Origin: Aquabacterium olei
Lineage (GTDB): Bacteria > Pseudomonadota > Gammaproteobacteria > Burkholderiales > Burkholderiaceae_C
DNA length: 64,000 nucleotides
Reading direction: 5' to 3'
NCBI RefSeq assembly: GCF_003100395.1
Contig: NZ_CP029210.1
Location: forward strand, 2,418,001-2,482,000
Positions 12,189-22,593 of this stretch are shown here, piece by piece; positions within the stretch are counted from its first letter, which is position 1, and each line of letters begins with the position of its first letter. The notes below the pieces were generated by a model. It ran no database searches and had not been told where the DNA came from. It was given only the letters and a program-made list of their open reading frames with translations. The position numbers were made by a program, and so were the translations under genes.

Positions 12189-14345
12189 ATGACCATGACC
12201 CCCGCTGAATCCCGCAAACTCCTGGGCCGCTCCCCGCTCGAGTGGCTGTCGAGCCTCCCTGTCTTCATCCTGCTGTTGCTGACCCTGATCATCGGTACCG
12301 GTGAGATGGTTCACGGCCAGTTGCTGAAGTTCGGCGAATCGATGTTCGGCGACCCGAAAGCACAGGTCCAGTACTTCATGCTGCGCGCCGAGCCATCACG
12401 CCCGGAGTGCAATCCAAAACTCGACATCGAAGCCGAGATCCAGCGGCAAGGCAGCAAACCGGCCGCCGGCAGCGGGGATGACATCGATGACCTGTTCGGC
12501 GACGAGCCGGCCACCGACCCGGCCGTGCTGCGGCGCTCGCTGGAGCAGTCGCAGGCCATCTGTGCGGCCAAGCACGACCTCTACAACCGCGTGGTCGCGC
12601 ACCAGACGCCGCAGGTGAAGCTGTACCGGACGGTCGAGACCAGCTTCTTCATGCTGTTCCACTTCGGCACCGAGAACCGTTCGCTGATCCTGCTGCTGAT
12701 GGTGGCGATCGCCGCGGTCAGCACGACGCTGAGCTTCCACCACATCGGCATCCGTCCGGGCCACTATTCGAAGGACTACCTGCTGCAGTCGGTCGCGCAG
12801 ACCATCTCCAGTGGCCTGCTCCTGTTCTCGAGCATTCGCTATTACCAGATCCTGCTGGACTCCGGTGTGCCGGTCGAGCACCCGCTGCTGCACTACATCT
12901 GGATGGCGCTGTTCGTGATCCTGCTCGTGATCAACCTGAAGCGCGTGATCATGCCGGTGAAGTCGCCGCATGGTGACGGCACCTGGGGCACTGCGATCCT
13001 GTCCATCCCGCTGTATGCACAGATGGCGACCGTCGCCGGCGTCTACTTCCTCATCAAGAACCACCACGCGGGCCTGGCGATCTACATCAACCAGCTGATG
13101 GAACTGCCCAGCATCTTCATGAACCTGGGGCTGTTCATCTGGGCCGGCATGCTGCTCAAGCAGAGCCGCATCATCGACCTGCTGATGGACATCCTGCGTC
13201 CCTGGAGCCTGTCGCCGCAGCTGCTGACCTACATCATCCTGCTGGGCGCCTCGGTGGCCACGGCCTACACCGGCGCATCGGGCGTGTTCGTGATTGCCGC
13301 CGGCGGCATCATCTACCACGAGGTGCGCGCCTCGGGTGGCTCGCGGCAGTTCGCGCTGGCTGCCACCGCCATGTCGGGCTCGCTGGGCGTCGTGCTGCGC
13401 CCCTGCCTGCTGGTGGTGTTCATTGCGGCGCTCAACAAGCAGGTCACCACCAGTGCGCTGTACCACTGGGGCTTCTATGTCTTCCTGCTGACGTCGACGC
13501 TGTTCTTCCTGGCCTCGCAGATGCTGCGCACCCAGCGCGCCAGCATTGAATCGCCCGCTGTGGCGATCCCCGCGATGCTGCGCCACATGGTGCCCACCCT
13601 GCCCTACATTGCCCTGACCGTCGCGGTCATTGCGATCTACGAGTACGCGCTGGACACCAAGCTCAACGAGATCACGGCGCCGACCATCATGCCGGTCATC
13701 CTGCTGATCGTGCTGGTGTTCGACAAGCTGGTAAACAAGGGCAAGACCGCCCTCACGCCGGACTACGCAAGCCATCGCCAGGAAGGGGTCGAACGTTCGA
13801 TCCGCTACGCGACCAATGAGACGGTGGGCCACATCGGCGCCCTGCTGAGCCTGATGACCCTGTCGCTCGCCATGGGGGGGGTGATCGAACGCTCCGAGGT
13901 GATGGACAACTTCCCGAAGGTGTTCGAGAACCACTGGACCGCGATGACCTTCCTGGTGGTGACCAAGGTGGTGCTCGGCATGATCATGGACCCGTTCGGC
14001 GCCGTGGTGCTGGTCTCGGGCACGCTGGCGCCCATTGCCTATGCCAACAACATCGATCCGATGCACTTCTGGATGATGGTGCTGGTGGCGTTCGAGCTGG
14101 GCTATCTGCTGCCCCCGGTGGCCATCAACCAGCTGCTGACACGCCAGGTGATCGGCGAAGAGGAGGTGGGCCAGGCTGACTCGGAGGTCCGCCATCTGGG
14201 CTTCTACCGCCGCTACGAGCGCTGGATCCTGCCCCTGGCGGTGATGGCGGTCGGCCTCGTGATCGTGTCCTACGGTCCGCTGCTGGTCCACGACATCCCG
14301 GAGCTGGCTTTCATCCGCGACTGGTTCCCCTCGGCACCCCAGTGA
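12189..14345 (+). CDS. TRAP transporter large permease, with N-terminal DctQ-like extension
   Basis: A 718-aa multi-spanning inner-membrane protein. After a first TM segment (about 20-40) there is a long periplasmic stretch (about 40-150, with an acidic GDDIDDLFGDEPATD run), then a group of four TM segments (about 155-260) resembling a fused small subunit, then a long series of TM segments with hairpin-like repeats typical of DctM (for example TAYTGASGVFVIAAGG, and GAVVLVSGTLAPIAY near the end). DctM-type permeases use an electrochemical ion gradient, with the binding protein delivering solute. Start at ATG 12189; a second ATG at 12195 is equally possible, as neither has a strong ribosome binding site. 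A strong terminator closes the module, indicating lipoprotein, binding protein and permease as one unit. Confidence 0.75.
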   Translation: MTMTPAESRKLLGRSPLEWLSSLPVFILLLLTLIIGTGEMVHGQLLKFGESMFGDPKAQVQYFMLRAEPSRPECNPKLDIEAEIQRQGSKPAAGSGDDIDDLFGDEPATDPAVLRRSLEQSQAICAAKHDLYNRVVAHQTPQVKLYRTVETSFFMLFHFGTENRSLILLLMVAIAAVSTTLSFHHIGIRPGHYSKDYLLQSVAQTISSGLLLFSSIRYYQILLDSGVPVEHPLLHYIWMALFVILLVINLKRVIMPVKSPHGDGTWGTAILSIPLYAQMATVAGVYFLIKNHHAGLAIYINQLMELPSIFMNLGLFIWAGMLLKQSRIIDLLMDILRPWSLSPQLLTYIILLGASVATAYTGASGVFVIAAGGIIYHEVRASGGSRQFALAATAMSGSLGVVLRPCLLVVFIAALNKQVTTSALYHWGFYVFLLTSTLFFLASQMLRTQRASIESPAVAIPAMLRHMVPTLPYIALTVAVIAIYEYALDTKLNEITAPTIMPVILLIVLVFDKLVNKGKTALTPDYASHRQEGVERSIRYATNETVGHIGALLSLMTLSLAMGGVIERSEVMDNFPKVFENHWTAMTFLVVTKVVLGMIMDPFGAVVLVSGTLAPIAYANNIDPMHFWMMVLVAFELGYLLPPVAINQLLTRQVIGEEEVGQADSEVRHLGFYRRYERWILPLAVMAVGLVIVSYGPLLVHDIPELAFIRDWFPSAPQ

Positions 14346-14382
14346 GTGCGCGCACCGCTCTGACGGTGCCCTGAGCCCCACC

Positions 14383-14417
14383 ACCGGCCGACTGCATCTG
14401 CATCGGCCGGTTTTTTT
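14383..14417 (+). terminator. Terminator after the TRAP permease gene
   Basis: Perfect 9-bp stem ACCGGCCGA (14383-14391) / TCGGCCGGT (14403-14411) with an 11-nt loop and a run of seven T residues (14411-14417). Confidence 0.9.
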
Positions 14418-14468
14418 GCGTCTGGGTGACAGCGTCAGCCCGGGGGCCGCCAGTGGTAAGGTCACCGG

Positions 14469-17204
14469 ATGCGTGTTGAAGTGTCTGCCGTTTTCCGTGA
14501 GCCGCCGCAGAGGCGCGGCCTGTTGTGGCCTCTGGCCGTGGCTGCGGCCCTGAGCACGGGCTGCACCACGGTGGGGGTGCGTGGCGCCCCGGGGGGCGCT
14601 CCCGCGGCGAACGCGCCGCCCTCTGCCACGGTCGCGGTCGCCCCGGCACCATCCCCGGGTTCGCCACCGGCCTTCGAACAGGTGAGCAGAGGAGCCGAGC
14701 GTCAGGACGGGCTGCTGCCTGTCTGGCGCAAGCAGGACAAGGTCTGGCTGGAGCTCAAGCCCGAGATGCTGGGCAAGCCGCTCTTTCTGTCGCCCAAGGT
14801 CTCGCGGGGCATCGGCGAAGCGGGCGTATTCGGGGGGCTCATGCACAGCCGCTCGGCCCAGGTCGGCCGCCCCCAGTGGGTCGAGTTCCGCAAGGTGCAG
14901 CAGCAGGTGCAGTTGCTGGCCGTGAACGCCGCCTACACCGCGCAGCAAGGCACGCCGCAGGCACTGGCCGTGGCCGCGGCCTACTCGCCCAGCCTGCTGG
15001 CCAGCGCCCCCCTGGCCAGTGCCCCGCACGCGGAAAACGGCGCCGTGCTGGTCGACCTCAATGCGCTGATGCTCGGGGACGTGCTGGGCCTGGCCCAGCA
15101 CCTGCAGCGCCAGTACCGGCAAGGCTATGCCCTCGACCCACGCCACACCGTGCTCCTTCAGGCGCGCAGCGACGCCACAGCCACTGTGTTCGAGGTCAGC
15201 CAGCACTTTGCCACGGCCGGCATCAGCGCGGGCAGCACCACGCCCGGCACCCCGGGATCGACCGTGCCCGGTACCGTCCCCGACCCGCGCAGCCTGTTCG
15301 TGAACGTGCACTACACGCTCAGCCCGCTGCCGGCCCAACCGATGCCGCGCCGACCCGCCGACGCCCGCGTGGGCTATTTCAGCTCCAGCGTGGTCGACTT
15401 CACGCAAGACCTTCGGCGCACGCCGCGCGAGCGCTTCATCAACCGCTGGCGGCTCGACAAGGAGGACCCGGCCGCCCCCTTGTCCGAGCCGGTGCAACCC
15501 ATCGTGTTCTGGCTGGACCCCAGCATTCCGCAGGCCTACCGCGCTGCCGTGACGGAAGGCGTGCTGGAGTGGAACAAGGCCTTCGAGGCCATCGGCCTGC
15601 GCAAGGCCATCGAAGTCCGTACCCCGCCTGCCGACACGCCGTTCGACACGCTGGAAACCGGGCGCGCCTCCATCCGCTGGATGGCCAACAACGAGCCCAG
15701 CTTCGGAGCCATCGGCCCCAGCCATGTCGACCCTCGCTCAGGTGAAATCCTCGACGCCGACATCGCGCTGGAAAGCCTGTCGTCTCGCGCCATCCGCACC
15801 GCGCGCAGCCAGTACCTGAGCGGGCTGCCGGCACTGCAGGGCCCCAGCAGCCACACCGGGCACAGCCATCCCGATGGCGAACAATGCCAGCATGCCGAAC
15901 ACGCTGCCGAGCAACTCGGCCTGGCGCTCGACGTCCTGGCCACGCGCGGCGAGCTGGATCCTGACAGCCCGGAGGTTGAAGCCTTCGTGCTGGCCTACCT
16001 GAAGGACACCACCATGCACGAGGTGGGACACGCGCTGGGCCTGCGCCACAACTTCCGGGCCTCGCGCTGGCGCACCGCCGATGAACTGGCCCATCCCACG
16101 CTGGGCGCACGGGCCGGTAACAGCGCCTCGGTGATGGACTACGCGCCCATCAACCTGCCGCTGCCCGGGCAGCCTCGCCCTGCCCCGTTCCAGACAACGC
16201 TGGGGCCGTACGACTTCTGGGCCATCGAATACGGCTACAAGCCCCTGCCCGCCGATCCGACCCAGGCTGCGGCCGCATTGCGCGCCATCGCCGCGCGCAG
16301 CGCCGAGCCCGCCTGGCGCGAGGCCCTCGCGTTCGGCACGGACGAGGACAACCTGCTGGGCCTCGACCCTCAGGCGCTCACGTTCGACCTGGGCCGCGAT
16401 CCCGTCGTGTTCGCCCGTCAGCGCCTGGCCATCGTGCGCGACCTGTTCGATCGGCAGGCGCGTCGGTCACCGCAACCTGGCGATGACGCCGCCCTGCCCC
16501 GCCGCGCCGTGGCCTATGGCCTGCGCGAGCTGAGCCGCACCAGCCAGATCCTGCTGCGTCAGGTGGGCGGCCTGGTCACCCGCCGCGATGACCCGGCCAG
16601 CGGCCGCGACCTGCTGGTGCCGCTGCCGGCCGCCGAGCAGCGGGCCGCACTGACCCTGCTGCTCGATGAACTGCTGGCACCGGGTGCCGTGAGCTTGCCC
16701 CCCGCGCTGTTGCGGCGCCTGGCACCGGACTACCTCGACCGCCAGGACCAGCGCGACCTCACGCCACAGCTGACCGACTTTTCGGTGGCCGAGCAGGAGC
16801 TGACACGCCAGCGCCTGCTGCTCGACGGGCTGATGGCCGAGTCACTGGCAGAACGGCTGCTCGACAACGCCGACAAGGTCCGAGATCAGGAGCGCCGCCC
16901 GCTCACCGTCGCCGAACTGCACCAGCGGCTGCGCGACGCGGTCTGGGCACCGCCCCGGCATCCCGTGGACGCGGCGCAGCGCCGCAACCTGCAGCGCGAG
17001 CACGTCAACCGCCTGGCCCAGGCCGTGGTGCGCGGCAACCGGCGCGCCGACGTGCGGGCCGTGGTGCGCGATGAGGCACGGCGACTGGCATCGCGCCTGG
17101 CGGCCACAGGCGGCGGCGATGCCATCGAAGCCGCCCATCGCCGAGACTGCCTCGACACGCTGCGCAGCGCGCTGCAGGCCAGCGTGGTGCGCACCACCCC
17201 TTGA
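14469..17204 (+). CDS. Zinc-dependent metalloprotease lipoprotein (metzincin, DUF5117/DUF4953 type)
   Basis: A 911-aa predicted envelope protease. The N-terminus has a hydrophobic segment ending in LSTGC, a plausible lipobox, followed by an Ala/Pro-rich linker. The catalytic motif HEVGHALGLRH (H517, E518, H521, H527) is the extended metzincin zinc site, and SVMDY (M556) is the expected Met-turn. Upstream segments such as VDFTQDLRRTPRERFINRWRL and PIVFWLDPSIPQAYR fit the DUF5117-containing family, found mainly in Bacteroidetes and Proteobacteria, whose substrates are largely unknown. Length is normal for the family. The His-rich HTGHSHPDGEQCQHAEH stretch (about 460-477) may bind extra metal. 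Monocistronic in appearance; 96 nt separate it from the helicase gene. Confidence 0.85.
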   Translation: MRVEVSAVFREPPQRRGLLWPLAVAAALSTGCTTVGVRGAPGGAPAANAPPSATVAVAPAPSPGSPPAFEQVSRGAERQDGLLPVWRKQDKVWLELKPEMLGKPLFLSPKVSRGIGEAGVFGGLMHSRSAQVGRPQWVEFRKVQQQVQLLAVNAAYTAQQGTPQALAVAAAYSPSLLASAPLASAPHAENGAVLVDLNALMLGDVLGLAQHLQRQYRQGYALDPRHTVLLQARSDATATVFEVSQHFATAGISAGSTTPGTPGSTVPGTVPDPRSLFVNVHYTLSPLPAQPMPRRPADARVGYFSSSVVDFTQDLRRTPRERFINRWRLDKEDPAAPLSEPVQPIVFWLDPSIPQAYRAAVTEGVLEWNKAFEAIGLRKAIEVRTPPADTPFDTLETGRASIRWMANNEPSFGAIGPSHVDPRSGEILDADIALESLSSRAIRTARSQYLSGLPALQGPSSHTGHSHPDGEQCQHAEHAAEQLGLALDVLATRGELDPDSPEVEAFVLAYLKDTTMHEVGHALGLRHNFRASRWRTADELAHPTLGARAGNSASVMDYAPINLPLPGQPRPAPFQTTLGPYDFWAIEYGYKPLPADPTQAAAALRAIAARSAEPAWREALAFGTDEDNLLGLDPQALTFDLGRDPVVFARQRLAIVRDLFDRQARRSPQPGDDAALPRRAVAYGLRELSRTSQILLRQVGGLVTRRDDPASGRDLLVPLPAAEQRAALTLLLDELLAPGAVSLPPALLRRLAPDYLDRQDQRDLTPQLTDFSVAEQELTRQRLLLDGLMAESLAERLLDNADKVRDQERRPLTVAELHQRLRDAVWAPPRHPVDAAQRRNLQREHVNRLAQAVVRGNRRADVRAVVRDEARRLASRLAATGGGDAIEAAHRRDCLDTLRSALQASVVRTTP

Positions 17205-17300
17205 GGGGCGGGGGGCCAATGCGTCACGCCACCCCATCAGTGTGGGCGGCAGGGGCTTCATTCCAGGGGGACAATAGCGGTTGACCTGACCGCCTGCCCC

Positions 17301-19514
17301 ATGGACCTGCCCACGCTGTTTTCCGAATCCGGCCCCCTGGCCCGCGCCTTTGACGGCTACTGCAAGCGTCAGGAGCAGATCGAGATGGCGCAGGCCATTC
17401 AACAGGCCATCCGCGAGGCCCGCACCGTGGTGCTCGAAGCCGGAACCGGGGTCGGCAAGACGGCGGCCTACCTCGTACCCTCGCTGCTGGAGGGCGGCAA
17501 GGTCATCGTCTCGACCGGCACCAAGGCCCTGCAGGACCAGCTTTACTATCGCGACCTGCCTGCCGTGCGCGACGCCCTGGCCGTGCCGATCAAGGTTGCG
17601 CTCCTCAAGGGGCGCAGCAACTACCTGTGCTGGCATCACCTCGACCGTGCCAACCAGGACGCCACGCTGCTGTCGAGCCGACAGGAAGTGCGCGACCTCG
17701 GCATCGTGAACCGCTTCATTCACCTGACGCCCACCGGCGACAAGGCAGAGTGCACCCAGGTACCCGAGCACGCCACCATCTGGGCGCGGGTCACGTCCAC
17801 GCGCGAAACCTGTCTGGGCAGCGACTGCAAGCACCACGCCGAGTGCTTCGTGGTCAAGGCCCGCCGCGAGGCCCAGGACGCCGACGTGGTGGTCGTGAAC
17901 CACCACCTCTTCTTTGCCGACCTGATGCTGCGCGAGGAAGGCGTGCCCGAGTTGCTGCCCAACGCGCAGACCATCGTGTTCGACGAAGCGCACCAGTTGC
18001 CCGACACCGCCACGCTGTTCTTCGGGCAGTCGGTGTCCACCGCGCAGCTGCTGGATCTGCTGCGCGACACCCTGGCCACCGGGCAGGCGCAGGCCCGCGA
18101 CGCGGCCAACTGGAACGACGTGCTGGCACCGCTGGACCGCAGCACGCGCGATCTGCGGCTGTGCTTCGGTCCACAGACGCAGCGCATGTCGCAGGCCCAG
18201 TTGGGTGAGTCGCACCTGCTGTTTCCGGCGATCGAAGAAGTGCGGGGCGCCCTGCGCGAGGTGCGTGAGGTGCTGGATGCGGCGGCCGACCGCAGTCCCG
18301 ATCTCGCCCAACTGCACCGCCGCGCCGACGAGCTGCTGCAACGCCTGTGTGCCTGGGGGGGACCGGACAACCCGGCCGAGCCCGTGCTGTGCTGGGTGGA
18401 CGTGGGCACGCATGGCGTGCAGCTGCACCGCACGCCCATCTCGGTGGCGGACGTGTTCCGCCGGCAGCGCCTGGGTCTGGACACCGACGAGCGCGAGGAT
18501 GACGAGACCGCAGACCGCGCCGACGCGCTGCCCGACGACCCGGATCATGCGGCGGAACTGGACGCGCTTTTCGACAAGGCCGACGCGCGCGCCGAACCCG
18601 GCGCCCAGCCAGAGGATGACAGTCTGGATGAGCTGGATGACTTGCAAGCCCTGATGGCCGGCAGCGAGGCCGTGGAGACGGCGCCGAGCACAACACCGGC
18701 GGCGTCATCCGCGAGCACCGAGCGTGCCCCGACCACCGTGCCGCGCAAGGCCTGGGTGTTCACCTCGGCCACGCTGGCTGTGCGCAACGACTTCCACCAC
18801 TTCACCGAGGCGCTGGGGCTGGAAGACGCACACTGCCAGGCCTGGTCCAGCCCGTACGACTACCCCAACCAGGCCATGCTGTACGTGCCGCACAGCCTGC
18901 CGCAGCCCAGTGACCCGGGACACACCGACGCCGTGGTGGACGCAGCCCTGCCGCTGATCCGGGCCAACCAAGGCCGAGCCTTCCTGCTGTGCACCAGCCT
19001 GCGGGCCGTGGCACGCGCCACCGAGCGACTGCGCCAGTTGCTGGCCGACGCTGGCGACCCGTATCCGGTGCTGCAACAGGGCGACGCGCCCCGCCCCACC
19101 CTGCTGGACGACTTCCGCAAGGCGGGCAACGCCGTGCTGGTCGGCAGCCACAGTTTCTGGGAAGGCATCGACGTCAAGGGCGATGCCCTCACGCTGGTCA
19201 TCATCGACAAGCTGCCGTTCGCACCGCCCGACGATCCGGTGCTGGCCAAGCGGCTGGAGCTGCTGCAGCAACAGGGCGGCAACCCCTTCATGTCACACCA
19301 GGTGCCGCAGGCCATCATTGCGCTCAAGCAGGGTGCGGGCCGGCTCATCCGCAGCGAGCGCGACCACGGCGTGCTGATGATTTGCGACACGCGATTGATC
19401 GACAAGCCTTACGGCCGGCGCATCTGGCAGAGCCTGCCGCCGATGCGCCGCAGCCGCGTCCAGCAGGAAGCCATCGACTTCCTGCTCAGCCTGAAAGATC
19501 AGGCCGTCACCTGA
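17301..19514 (+). CDS. DinG/YoaA-family Fe-S DNA helicase (XPD-like)
   Basis: A 737-aa superfamily 2 helicase, 5'-3' by family. Walker A is GTGVGKT (residues 48-54) and the DEAH box is in IVFDEAHQLPD. Four cysteines C110, C171, C176 and C182 are spaced as the Fe-S cluster ligands of the XPD/DinG group. C-terminal motifs are LLCTSLRA, GSHSFWEGIDVKGD and QGAGRLIRSERDHG. YoaA-type enzymes help repair stalled forks, in E. coli with the clamp-loader chi subunit. Compared with E. coli YoaA (about 640 aa) there is an extra acidic, low-complexity stretch at roughly residues 392-480 (DEREDDETADRADALPDD onward), inserted before the motif HTSATL-like segment WVFTSATLAV. It converges on panC with a 7-nt gap and no terminator is visible. 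Confidence 0.92.
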   Translation: MDLPTLFSESGPLARAFDGYCKRQEQIEMAQAIQQAIREARTVVLEAGTGVGKTAAYLVPSLLEGGKVIVSTGTKALQDQLYYRDLPAVRDALAVPIKVALLKGRSNYLCWHHLDRANQDATLLSSRQEVRDLGIVNRFIHLTPTGDKAECTQVPEHATIWARVTSTRETCLGSDCKHHAECFVVKARREAQDADVVVVNHHLFFADLMLREEGVPELLPNAQTIVFDEAHQLPDTATLFFGQSVSTAQLLDLLRDTLATGQAQARDAANWNDVLAPLDRSTRDLRLCFGPQTQRMSQAQLGESHLLFPAIEEVRGALREVREVLDAAADRSPDLAQLHRRADELLQRLCAWGGPDNPAEPVLCWVDVGTHGVQLHRTPISVADVFRRQRLGLDTDEREDDETADRADALPDDPDHAAELDALFDKADARAEPGAQPEDDSLDELDDLQALMAGSEAVETAPSTTPAASSASTERAPTTVPRKAWVFTSATLAVRNDFHHFTEALGLEDAHCQAWSSPYDYPNQAMLYVPHSLPQPSDPGHTDAVVDAALPLIRANQGRAFLLCTSLRAVARATERLRQLLADAGDPYPVLQQGDAPRPTLLDDFRKAGNAVLVGSHSFWEGIDVKGDALTLVIIDKLPFAPPDDPVLAKRLELLQQQGGNPFMSHQVPQAIIALKQGAGRLIRSERDHGVLMICDTRLIDKPYGRRIWQSLPPMRRSRVQQEAIDFLLSLKDQAVT

Positions 19515-19521
19515 GCCCGGC

Positions 19522-20409
<888 letters not shown>

Positions 20410-21234
20410 TCAGTAGCCGTGCAGGGTTTCGTCGGGGAAGCTGCCGTTCTTGACGGCCGCGACATAGCGGCGGATGGCCTCTTCAGCCGAGCCGCCCTCG
20501 GCGGTGAAGTCGCGTACGAAACGGGGCAGCTTGCCACGGGTCAGGTTCAGCATGTCGTGCAGCACCAGCACCTGGCCGGCCGTGCCCTGCCCCGCGCCAA
20601 TGCCGATCGTCATGACACCGGGGTTGTCGGTCTGCACATCGCGCGCCACCTGCGATGGCATCAGCTCCAGCACCATCATGGCCGCGCCCGCATCGGCGAG
20701 TTCGCGCGCATGGCGGCGCAGCGTGGTGGCACCCGCTTCGTCGCGCCCCTGGATGCGGTAGCCGCCGAGCGCGTGCACGCTCTGCGGGGTGAGCCCCAGG
20801 TGGGCACACACGGGCACGCCGCGTTCGGTCAGGAAGTGCACGGTCTCGGCCGTCCAGCCGCCGCCTTCGAGCTTGACCATGTGCGCGCCCGCCTGCATCA
20901 GGGCGACGCTGCTGCGCAGGGCCTGCTCACGGTTTTCCTGGTAGCTGCCGAACGGCAGGTCACCCACCACCCAGGCTGCACGGTTGCCGCGGGCCACGCA
21001 GCGGGTGTGGTAAACCATGTCGTCGAGCGACACGGGCACGGTGCTGGTGTGGCCCTGCACGGTCATGCCGAGCGAATCGCCCACCAGGATGCTGTCCACG
21101 CCGGCGTCGTCCACGAGGCGCGCAAAAGTCGCGTCGTAGGCGGTCAGCATGGTGATCTTCTCGCCCTGTGCGTGCATCTCGCGCAGGCGGTGCAGGGTCA
21201 CGGGTTTGCGCGCGGGCGCGGCTGTGCTGCTCAT
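20410..21234 (-). CDS. panB: 3-methyl-2-oxobutanoate hydroxymethyltransferase
   Basis: Adds a hydroxymethyl group from methylene-tetrahydrofolate to ketoisovalerate, giving ketopantoate. 274 aa with the conserved metal/substrate elements [15 protein letters not shown] and [14 protein letters not shown]. First gene of panB-panC. The 167 nt between it and scpA hold its promoter region but no motif I would defend. No panD or panE is in the window. Confidence 0.97.
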   Translation of the reverse strand: MSSTAAPARKPVTLHRLREMHAQGEKITMLTAYDATFARLVDDAGVDSILVGDSLGMTVQGHTSTVPVSLDDMVYHTRCVARGNRAAWVVGDLPFGSYQENREQALRSSVALMQAGAHMVKLEGGGWTAETVHFLTERGVPVCAHLGLTPQSVHALGGYRIQGRDEAGATTLRRHARELADAGAAMMVLELMPSQVARDVQTDNPGVMTIGIGAGQGTAGQVLVLHDMLNLTRGKLPRFVRDFTAEGGSAEEAIRRYVAAVKNGSFPDETLHGY

Positions 21235-21401
21235 GGTCTGTCCTCAGCTGAGGGGGCCCGTGGCCGCCGTCCAGGGTGTCCGGGGCCCGGGCTCCGCCGG
21301 AAGTGGCGCGATTCTAGGCCAGGGCTGCAGGCGACGGGGCGGCAAGGCGTCAGACCCTGCGCGCGGCCCCGGCTCACGGCAGGGCTCGGTCGCCCCCCCG
21401 T

Positions 21402-22253
21402 TCAGGCCGGGCGGTAGGCCAGGCGCACGTAGATGGGCGCGAACGCCTCGGCCTGGGTGATGTCCAGCAGGCCTTCCTTGCCCAGCTCCAGCAGGGCGAT
21501 GAAGGTCACCACCAGCACCTGCGTGCCCCGCGTCACGTCGAACAGGTCGGCGAACTCGACGAAGCGCTGGCCCTGCAGTGTGCGCAGCACGATGCCCATG
21601 TGCTCGCGCACCGACAGCTCCTCGCGGGTGATGGTGTGGTGCGTGTGCAGCCGCGCGCGCTTGAGGATGTCCATCCAGGCCTCGCGCAGGTCGGCCAGGG
21701 TGACATCGGGATGGCGCACCACCAGGGACGGGTCGGAGTGCACCTGCACCCGCATGAAATCGCGGCCCAGCAGCGGCAGCTGGTCGAGGCCGGCCGCGGC
21801 CAGCTTCATCTGCTCGTATTCGATGAGGCGGCGCACCAGTTCGGCACGCGGGTCTTCCGGCTCCTGCCCATCCTCGGAGGGCTTGGGCGGCAGCAGCATG
21901 CGCGACTTGATCTCGATGAGCATGGCCGCCATGAGCAGGTACTCGGAGGCGAGTTCGAGGTTGCGCTTGCGGATCTGGTCGACGTAGGCCAGGTACTGGC
22001 GCGTCAGGTCGGCCAGCGGGATGTCGAGGATGTTGAAGTTCTGCTTGCGGATCAGGTACAGCAGCAGATCCAGCGGGCCCTGAAAGGCCTCCAGAAAGAC
22101 TTCCAGCGCATCCGGCGGGATGTAGAGGTCGGTCGGCAGCGAGAACAGCGGCTCGCCATACAGGCGCGCCACCGCCACGTGGTCCACGACCTCGGGCAGA
22201 CCCTGCTCGTCCAGCGGGGGCGCGGGCAGGCCGCCGTCCGCGTCGGCAGCCAT
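21402..22253 (-). CDS. scpA: Segregation and condensation protein A (kleisin)
   Basis: Kleisin subunit that bridges SMC heads with ScpB and helps condense and segregate the chromosome. 283 aa. The core AFQGPLDLLLYLIRKQNFNILDIP is diagnostic (quoted positions about 54-75), followed by IEIKSRMLLPPKP and a C-terminal winged-helix region. The ATG at 22253 is used; the frame extends upstream to 22394 but without family similarity, and the ribosome binding site is weak. The first about 35 residues are a variable acidic leader. scpB is not in the window. DUF3460 lies 50 nt upstream on the same strand, an arrangement common in Burkholderiales. Confidence 0.94.
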   Translation of the reverse strand: MAADADGGLPAPPLDEQGLPEVVDHVAVARLYGEPLFSLPTDLYIPPDALEVFLEAFQGPLDLLLYLIRKQNFNILDIPLADLTRQYLAYVDQIRKRNLELASEYLLMAAMLIEIKSRMLLPPKPSEDGQEPEDPRAELVRRLIEYEQMKLAAAGLDQLPLLGRDFMRVQVHSDPSLVVRHPDVTLADLREAWMDILKRARLHTHHTITREELSVREHMGIVLRTLQGQRFVEFADLFDVTRGTQVLVVTFIALLELGKEGLLDITQAEAFAPIYVRLAYRPA

Positions 22254-22303
22254 GGTGTCCGGGTTCACCGTGCGGCGAAAACGGTCAGGTGAGCCGGCCG
22301 GGC

Positions 22304-22504
22304 TCAGGCCTTGGTCTGGTAGACGTAGGGCTTCTGGGGCACACGGGCCTCGCGCCAGTCCTGCTGGGCCTCGCGGTCGATGGCCTTGTCCCACAGCAGG
22401 CCACGGCCTTCGCGCTGACGGGCTTCCAGCTGGGGGTCACGCTGCTTGAGGCTGTCGATGAACTGCGTCGCGTCGGACTTGTAGGGTTTCCAGAAAAGCG
22501 GCAT
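22304..22504 (-). CDS. DUF3460 family small protein
   Basis: A 66-aa soluble protein starting MPLFWKPYKSDATQFID and ending KPYVYQTKA, recognised as the DUF3460 family, a conserved betaproteobacterial protein of unknown function. It is basic with many charged residues, and no signal or membrane segment. It sits just upstream of scpA and is probably co-transcribed with it. The frame extends far upstream, but the conserved family start is the ATG at 22504. Confidence 0.85.
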   Translation of the reverse strand: MPLFWKPYKSDATQFIDSLKQRDPQLEARQREGRGLLWDKAIDREAQQDWREARVPQKPYVYQTKA

Positions 22505-22593
22505 GGACGGTTCCAGTGAAATGAACGTGGAGCAACCCGACATTTTATCGGCCCGCACGGCTCTGGTGTGCCCCGGAACGAGACAATTCGTCC

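Noticed and set aside
12396..15725. Open frame of over 1100 codons on the minus strand
   Set aside because: It runs antisense to the TRAP permease and the metalloprotease and translates to His/Arg/Gln-rich sequence without domains. GC-rich DNA gives such shadow frames.
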